This document shows positions 59,054-64,000 of a stretch of DNA of 64,000 nt, one piece after another. The first letter of the stretch is position 1. The number at the start of each line of letters is the position of its first letter. A program made the translations under genes and the position numbers. The stretch comes from Aplectana chamaeleonis (lineage: Eukaryota; Nematoda; Chromadorea; Rhabditida; Cosmocercidae): assembly GCA_029168955.1 (NCBI GenBank), contig JAPDOI010001339.1:62001-126000 (forward strand). The letters are read 5' to 3'. The notes under the pieces are model-generated. The model saw nothing but the letters and a program-made list of their open reading frames with translations, made no database searches and was not told where the DNA came from.

Positions 59054-59485
59054 TTGCTTCGTTGCATCCTTTGCTGTATTGCATCTCTTCCTAATGCATG
59101 CCTTAGCTTTGACTTCTTTCTTCTCTCCGAAAATGGAAGCCTGCGTTCCAATCAGGGTTCGGCGCTGGTGTGGGCCCCACAGGGTGGGGTCTTAGCTCCG
59201 GAGGGTGGAAGTGGGGGTCTGGTCTTTGGACGAAGACCAATTAAACCAACGTGTTTGTGAGTAAAAACCGTCAGGAGCAGTTTTTCACGTAAATTTCAAA
59301 TATAGATTACGATTCAACTAGAAGGCTGATTCAACTGATTAACGAGTCACGGAGTTCAAATAGGAATTTTAAGGTGAAGTTAAGGTCTTCCCAGAATAAT
59401 ATTCAAGATATATGAATCCAGCATGTAAAAAGCCCAAAGCAGTTTGACGACTAAATGTTGAATTATTTCTGCAAATAATTTCCAT
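59054..59485. other. Interval with weak repeat similarity, no gene recognised
   Basis: A small hairpin, GGTCTT/AAGACC, sits at 59,221-59,238. From about 59,340 (GAGTCACGGAGTTCAAATAGG) there is a degraded copy of the motif that heads the inverted-repeat arm at 59,486. Nothing else is recognised. Confidence 0.45.
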
Positions 59486-59752
59486 GAGTCACGAGAGTTC
59501 ATATTTGAGTTGAGCGGGGTCGAATCACCTTAATACTCACTTTCACCATCTCGGATGAACGCTGAGAGACTCCCTACAGTATGCCTTTCTCAGGTGTGGT
59601 CCCGCCGAAAGTCGTCAATTTTGAGAACTAGGAGTTATGAGAGTAGGATATTTGAACCCAGTGTGGTCGATTTACCCTGTTTACAAACCATCATCTCAGA
59701 GTAACGCCGAAAATCGGCCAAGTCCACAAACATAAATTCGGTTTCAAAACTG

Positions 59753-60086
59753 CAGTAACTTAAATGCTAAACGAGTTATTTGAGAAAAATCCTAGCTTTT
59801 AGAAACCACGCTCTCAACCCTACCGTTTAAAACCACCCGCAACCCCGGAGAAGGCCTTTGAAGAAGATTTTCCTGGTGTGAGTTCTGCAACATTTTCCGC
59901 GTTTTCTCAGTACTTATGTGTGGGCCCAGCTGTGTGACCTCAGTGCATTTTATAGAAGAACCCACACCTAGTAAATTTTCTTCAAAGGCTTTCTCCAGGG
60001 GTGAGGAGAGTTTCAAACGATAGAATATAAAATCTAGTTCCTTAAAGCCAGGATTTTTTCCAGCTAACTTGTTCAGCACTTAACTG
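59753..60086. mobile_element. Foldback (hairpin) element, ~130-bp arms
   Basis: Arms 59,753-59,886 and 59,957-60,086 are inverted copies around a ~70-bp loop. Strongest matches: GCCTTTGAAGAA, GGTGTG, GAGAAGGCC against GAGAAAGCC, CGTTT, and AAAAATCC at the outer third. Arm identity is roughly three quarters by eye. A 95-codon minus-strand frame (59,792-60,079) spans it but shows no domain and is best read as a by-product. Confidence 0.8.
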
Positions 60087-60114
60087 TTACAATGTCCCAA
60101 AAACCCTACTTTTC

Positions 60115-60593
60115 TAAAGACACAGTCCAACCTCGAAATCGATTTTTCGTTTTTCTGCCTAGCTTGGAGAAAATTCTACGCTGATCACAATGGTGTCTCT
60201 ATAATCGCTCAGAACTCACTACGAACGGAGTGACGGCTCTTCAAAATTCTCAATTATGAACGGCTAGAAGCTCGCGGACGAGTTGTCTCAAGCCTGTATT
60301 TTCTCGTTATTCGCAGCCATCGTTCAAAAGCAGGCCACAATATAAAGCCAGGCCAAACGCAAGTCGAAGAACATAGGTTTTGAATAAAATCATTCGCGTG
60401 TCTCTTCCCTACTGAGGTCGGAAACCTGGCAGTGGGCGTTACCCATTTTTTCTTTCAAGGGGGCGTGGCCGACTGTTTCCGGGCTTTTTCTCGCTTATTT
60501 GAGCGGATTGAGATTTCGCGCTTGGCAGGGTTACTGTAGGCGGCAACCGAACCATAATATCAAAAATTACCTTGAGGTTGGACTGTGCCTTTA
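60115..60593. mobile_element. Putative ~479-bp MITE with 20-bp TIRs and TTAA-like ends
   Basis: TAAAGRCACAGTCCAACCTC at 60,115-60,134 and its inverse at 60,574-60,593 match at 19/20, and both continue with further weak similarity (AAATCGATTTTT against AAGGTAATTTTT). The right end reads CTTTAAGG, consistent with a TTAA target as used by piggyBac/Kolobok-type elements; the left copy (TTCTAAAG) is degraded. It contains GGGGGCGTGGCC near 60,460. No transposase is encoded. Confidence 0.65.
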
Positions 60594-60881
60594 AGGACTT
60601 CGCCGATTTTTTCATCGTCTCCCGCTATTCATGTAGCGGTCTTCGGAGTTCATCTGAGATGGTCAAAACAAGTCCTGTAAGTAAATTGACCATGCTGGAC
60701 TCAAATATCCCACTCTGGTGACACCTAAGTTTAAAAAAAGGCCCCTTTTTGGCGGGACCACGCCTGAGAAAAGTGTGCGGCCTCATACTGTAGCGGTGTT
60801 CAGCATCCATGTTGGACGCTGAAAGTGAGTATACCGAGTAAATCAACTACGCTGGACTCAGATATCCTACTCTCGTGACTC

Positions 60882-61613
60882 GTAAAGAATATGGACTTCC
60901 GGCGCGTGCCAACCTCCCTCAAAAATTCTCATTTTATTACACAGCACAAGCTGTTACCAGTTACATTCACTTTTGCCTTTTCAGCTTCTCTCTACATAAA
61001 TACAAGAAGCGCAGTTCTGGCCTCTCTTCTTCTCAAACAACCTAATTTAGTGGCAAAGCACCGGCTTCGAGTTGTCAATTTTGGTTTTTACCATTTGACA
61101 TTTTTATACTTACCATTTAAATACGACAAGAGAAATTTTACTGCAGTGAAACGTTAGTGGTATGTAAACCTGCTAGATAAACTGCTTGAACACATCAGCT
61201 CTTGGTGGGGGTGAGAGAAAACGGTCGAAAATTGACCTACTAACGTTCCTGGGGTCTGAGCAAACTGGCCGGCCCACACCTCGTGCAGCACCCTAGTTCC
61301 AATACCTCTGAAATGTACTGCTCCGTTGTCAATTTTCAGTTTATATTATACATGTATTTGCCACATTTTTCAAAGCATGGTTGACAATATTTAAGGTCAG
61401 AACCTATTAAAAATATGAAAAGTCCTTTCAAGGTCATAACATGAAAATACAGTTCGGGAAAAGGCGTGGTGCGATTGCGATCAACACACTAGGATCCATA
61501 TTATATCCCACGACTGAAAATTTTGGAGGAATCCAGAGCTCGCACTCGCCAGGTTAAGGGGTGGGGTCTACTTCCCATTTACGTGGAAATCTCGAATTTC
61601 GCTCCTGAGTTAA
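60882..61613. other. Unique AT-rich interval, no supported gene
   Basis: An 88-codon plus-strand frame (60,891-61,157) begins inside the transition from the inverted arm. It shows no recognisable domain, and nothing else supports it as a gene. No repeats stand out. Confidence 0.5.
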
Positions 61614-61628
61614 GACTGTGCCTTTAAG
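61614..61628 (-). repeat. Solitary TIR-like end related to the MITE at 60,115
   Basis: GACTGTGCCTTTAAG is identical to the last bases of the right TIR at 60,580-60,594, preceded by GAGTTAA in place of GAGGTTG. No partner was found close by; a far partner at 60,115 would give a ~1.5-kb element. Confidence 0.5.
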
Positions 61629-62363
61629 CCCCTTTCTCAGCTATTTTGCCTTCCGACATCGAACAGTTCTATCTGACGTCGCGCGCGACGCACGCAGGCC
61701 TGTGCTAGAGCAACCGATGATATCGCCGCCTTTTCCCGTTTGTGGTGGACTGTGTTTGATATCAGATGAAAATATAGTTTTCTGATGTTCGAATATATGA
61801 ATCAGAGGGTTGATTTGAGTATTTGAAAACAACGTTCGTTGTTTGAGCGCAACCTTTCTAGATAGCTAAGTTTCTATACATGCACTTTCACGTATGAAAA
61901 ATAAACTAATCTCGACATGAACTATTCTTATGTGATGGCATTGAAATATGTACTTCATCTTTCTCATAGGTAATTTTGAAAGTTTCAGTTATATTTCGGA
62001 AAATATGAAGTCGTGAGTTCACTGCAACAGTTGTCGCATAATTCTGTATGTAGCTGTTCCTGTGTGAGGAAGAATTTGTTGTACTATTATCGTTTCAGTA
62101 TTTGCTCATGTATTATCCAGTGGTTACTTTATCAATAAATTTGTAAGTCTGAACGTTGCATTATCTTCTGCCACACGCCAGCATGGTATGCCCAAATTAA
62201 GATCTCCACTGCAGGCTGTTAGAGAGTATAACAGCCAGTAGTGGGCGTCACAACTGGAGGGTTCCCTGCTAGCGTATTGCGCTGTTCTAAGCGCCGCTCA
62301 CTGGGCAGGGCCCGTGGTTTCACACTTGCCCGCGGTCCAAACGCAAAGTGCCGTGATGCAGAG
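61629..62363. other. AT-rich interval, no supported gene
   Basis: AT-rich, with an AATAAA at 62,134-62,139 and another AATAAA near 61,900, neither tied to a gene. A 63-codon minus-strand frame (61,641-61,832) is not convincing. The composition rises in GC from about 62,285 into the right subterminal zone. Confidence 0.5.
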
Positions 62364-62534
62364 TTGCGTTTGGAACGCGCACACTTCCGTACTGACCGCG
62401 CCGGTATACCGGTTGGAACGCGCGCAATGGTGCGGTCGGAACGTCGCCAATTCCGGTCCGACCGCGCTAACTACCGGTCGGAGCGCGCGCAGTGGTGCGG
62501 TCGGAACGTCGCCGATCCCGAAGTCGGGCCTATT
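62364..62534 (-). repeat. Right subterminal motif repeats
   Basis: GC-rich, CpG-dense counterpart of the left end. Two direct copies 65 bp apart begin at 62,411 and 62,476 and share GCGCGCA, TGGTGCGGTCGGAACGTCGCC and a following ATYCC. An ACCGGTATACCGGT palindrome lies at 62,399-62,412. Related GACCGCGC pieces occur around 62,395 and 62,460. Confidence 0.72.
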
Positions 62535-62567
62535 GTTGCGCGCGGTCGGTCCTCATATTCGTCTGAG
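62535..62567 (-). repeat. Right terminal inverted repeat (33 bp)
   Basis: Read on the minus strand it starts CTCAGACGAATATG and ends AGGACCGACCGCGCGCAAC, matching the left end at 28/33. Satellite B resumes at 62,568 with AACTTCTGAGTCCG. Confidence 0.82.
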
Positions 62568-64000
62568 AACTTCTGAGTCCGTCCACAGTTCCCGGCGCCT
62601 CTGTGGACTCCCAGTTGGGTCCCGCCCACTTCTACCGGCGCGTTGTGCACTCCAACTTGGGTCCCGTCCACAGTTCCCGGCGCTCTGTGGACTCCCAGTT
62701 GGGTCCCGCCCACTTTTACCGGCGCGTTGTGCACTCCCACTTGGGTCCCGTCCACAGTTCTCGGCGCTCTGTGGACTCCCAGTTGGGTCCCGCCCACTTC
62801 TACCGGCGCGTTGTGCACTCCAACTTGAGTCCCGTCCACAGCTCCCGTCGCTCTGTGGACTCCCAGTTGGGTCCCGCCCACTTCTACCGTCGCGTTGTGC
62901 ACTCCAACTGGAGTCTCGTCCGCAGTTCCCGGCGCTCTGTGGACCCCCAGTTGGGTCCCGCCCACTTTTACCGGCGCGTTGTGCACTCCAACTTGAGTCC
63001 CGTCCACAGTTCCCGTCGCTCTGTGGACTCCCAGTTGGGTCCCGCCCACTTCTACCGGCGCGTTGTGCACTCCAACTTGGGTCCCGTCCACAGTTCCCGG
63101 CGCTCTGTGGACTCCCAGTTGGGTCCCGCCCACTTTTACCGGCGCGTTGTGCACTCCCACTTGGGTCCCGTCCACAGTTCTCGGCGCTCTGTGGACTCCC
63201 AGTTGGGTCCCGCCCACTTCTACCGGCGCGTTGTGCACTCCAACTTGAGTCCCGTCCACAGCTCCCGTCGCTCTGTGGACTCCCAGTTGGGTCCCGCCCA
63301 CTTCTACCGGCGCGTTGTGGACTCCAACTTGGGTCCCGTCCACATTTCCAGAGCTCTCTGCACTCCTAGTTAAATTCCGGCCACTTCTACCGCGCGTTGT
63401 GCCCTCCAACTTGAGTCCCGTCCACAGTTCCCGGCGCTCTGTGGACTCCCGATTGGGTCCCGCCCACTTCTACCGGCGCGTTGTGCACTCCAACTTGGGT
63501 CCCGTCCACATTTCCAGAGCTCTCTGCACTCCTAGTTAAATTCCGCCCACCTCTACCGCGCGCGTTGTGCCCTCCAACTTGAGTCCCGTCCACAGTTCCC
63601 GGCGCTCTGTGGACTCCCAGTTGGGTCCCGCCCACTTCTACCGGCGCGTTGTGCACTCCAACTTGGGTCCCGTCCACAGTTCCCGGCGCTCTGTAGACTC
63701 CAGTTGGGTCCCGCCCACTTTTACCGGCGCGTTGTGCACTCCCACTTGGGTCCCGTCCAAAGTTCTCGGCGCTCTGTGGACTCCCAGTTGGGTCCCGACC
63801 ACTTCTACCGGCGCGTTGTGCACTCCAACTTGAGTCCCGTCCACAGCTCCCGTCGCTCTGTGGACTCCCAGTTGGGTCCCGCCCACTTCTACCGTCGCGT
63901 TGTGCACTCCAACTGGAGTCTCGTCCGCAGTTCCCGGCGCTCTGTGGACTCCCAGTTGGGTCCCGCCCACTTTTACCGGCGCGTTGTGCACTCCAACTTC
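62568..64000 (+). repeat. Satellite B array, continuation beyond the insert
   Basis: About 17 units of satellite B in the same orientation as the main array, truncated by the right window edge. The block 62,603-63,222 matches 47,507-48,126 with no difference visible to me, and its 420-bp subtype period repeats internally (62,643 and 63,063). V units occur at about 63,370 and 63,537, after which a third, slightly diverged copy of the same block begins near 63,567 (GTAGACTCCAG, GTCCAAAG). The first unit has small indels (GAGTCCGTCC, GGCGCCTCTG). Confidence 0.95.

Larger units (their letters stand above)
59486..60881. mobile_element. Nested palindromic element: long inverted-repeat arms around two smaller elements
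   Basis: Left arm 59,486-59,726 and right arm 60,595-60,881 are inverted copies. Shared landmarks include GAGTCACGAGAG at the outer ends, TACTCACTTTC, CTACAGTATG, TTTCTCAGGYGTGGTCCCGCC, then GGATATTTGA, TGGTCRATTTAC, CATCTCAGA and ATCGGCNAAGTCC at the inner ends. Each arm contains two diverged copies of a ~150-bp sub-repeat. The centre holds the foldback at 59,753-60,086 and a TIR element at 60,115-60,593. The structure fits a foldback/MITE family with later nested insertions. No coding capacity is evident. Confidence 0.78.
56638..62567. mobile_element. 5.93-kb TIR-bounded element inserted in satellite B
   Basis: The non-satellite segment is bounded, exactly where satellite B stops and resumes, by 33-bp inverted repeats (56,638-56,670 and 62,535-62,567) matching at 28 of 33 positions. 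Both ends also carry GC-rich subterminal motif copies, a layout typical of class II DNA transposons. The interior is AT-richer and holds a tandem repeat and palindromic elements. All open frames are below 110 codons and none shows a transposase domain or catalytic motif that I recognise, so it would be non-autonomous or decayed. No clear target-site duplication is seen: the left flank ends CCCAGTTG and the right flank starts AACTTCTGAG. Both flanks nevertheless lie at the same position (about 10-15) of the 42-bp monomer. Superfamily unassigned. Confidence 0.72.

Noticed and set aside
59221..59238. Histone-type 3' stem-loop (GGTCTT...AAGACC)
   Set aside because: The loop is 6 nt rather than 4, stem bases do not match the conserved histone element, and no histone frame is nearby.
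59792..60079. 95-codon minus-strand frame
   Set aside because: It lies wholly on a foldback element whose two arms are inverted copies, and no domain is visible.
60891..61157. 88-codon plus-strand frame
   Set aside because: The leader overlaps the end of an inverted-repeat arm, and the product has no recognised motif.
62134..62139. AATAAA polyadenylation signal
   Set aside because: It lies in AT-rich DNA with no upstream gene, so it is expected by chance.
56625..62580. Exact target-site duplication flanking the insert
   Set aside because: The flanks read CCCAGTTG and AACTTCTG. They share monomer position but are not identical, so a duplication cannot be claimed.
28443..64000. Telomeric repeats or rDNA spacer as the identity of satellite B
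   Set aside because: There is no short telomere-like motif in tandem and no rRNA-gene sequence or adjacent rRNA in the window.

Overview
This window is almost entirely non-coding eukaryotic satellite DNA. It holds no gene that I can support: no tRNA, rRNA, CRISPR array or recognisable protein domain. It is about 91% tandem repeat in two unrelated-looking, GC-rich (about 60%), CpG-rich satellites. The lack of CpG depletion, the kilobase-scale arrays, the variant and higher-order structure and the MITE-like DNA in the one non-satellite stretch point to a eukaryote, probably an invertebrate. I cannot name the taxon from sequence alone.

Layout. (1) 1-28,442: satellite A, a 133-bp head-to-tail monomer, roughly 210 copies, running off the left edge. 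Each monomer contains a 32-bp block repeated 47 bp downstream (29/32 identical), and each block is centred on a GC-rich hairpin. The left half of the array is a mixture of diverged subtypes with 132/133-bp length variants. From about 16 kb rightwards it is a strongly homogenised subfamily with an exact 133-bp period. (2) 28,443-56,637: satellite B, joined to A with no spacer. Its unit is 84 bp and is itself a dimer of two diverged 42-bp monomers. A distinctive 83-bp variant unit carrying TAGTTAAATTCCGG recurs about 40 times and marks higher-order repeats. (3) 56,638-62,567: a 5.93-kb insert inside satellite B, bounded exactly at the satellite edges by 33-bp terminal inverted repeats (28/33 identical). 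It has subterminal copies of the same GC-rich motif, an internal ~130-bp tandem repeat, and a nest of palindromic/foldback and TIR-bearing small elements. No transposase is visible. (4) 62,568-64,000: satellite B resumes in the same orientation and monomer register, with a ~620-bp block identical by eye to one about 15.1 kb upstream, and runs off the right edge.

Nothing here works as an operon or pathway. The logic of the window is that of satellite evolution: slippage and unequal exchange between internal homologous blocks, local homogenisation, higher-order duplication, and a transposon-like insertion into an array. Many long open reading frames exist on both strands, but they follow from repeat length (84 and 132 are multiples of 3) and scarcity of stop triplets, not from coding selection. 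Pericentromeric, heterochromatic, sex/B-chromosome or germline-limited DNA are all plausible settings; the sequence does not decide between them.
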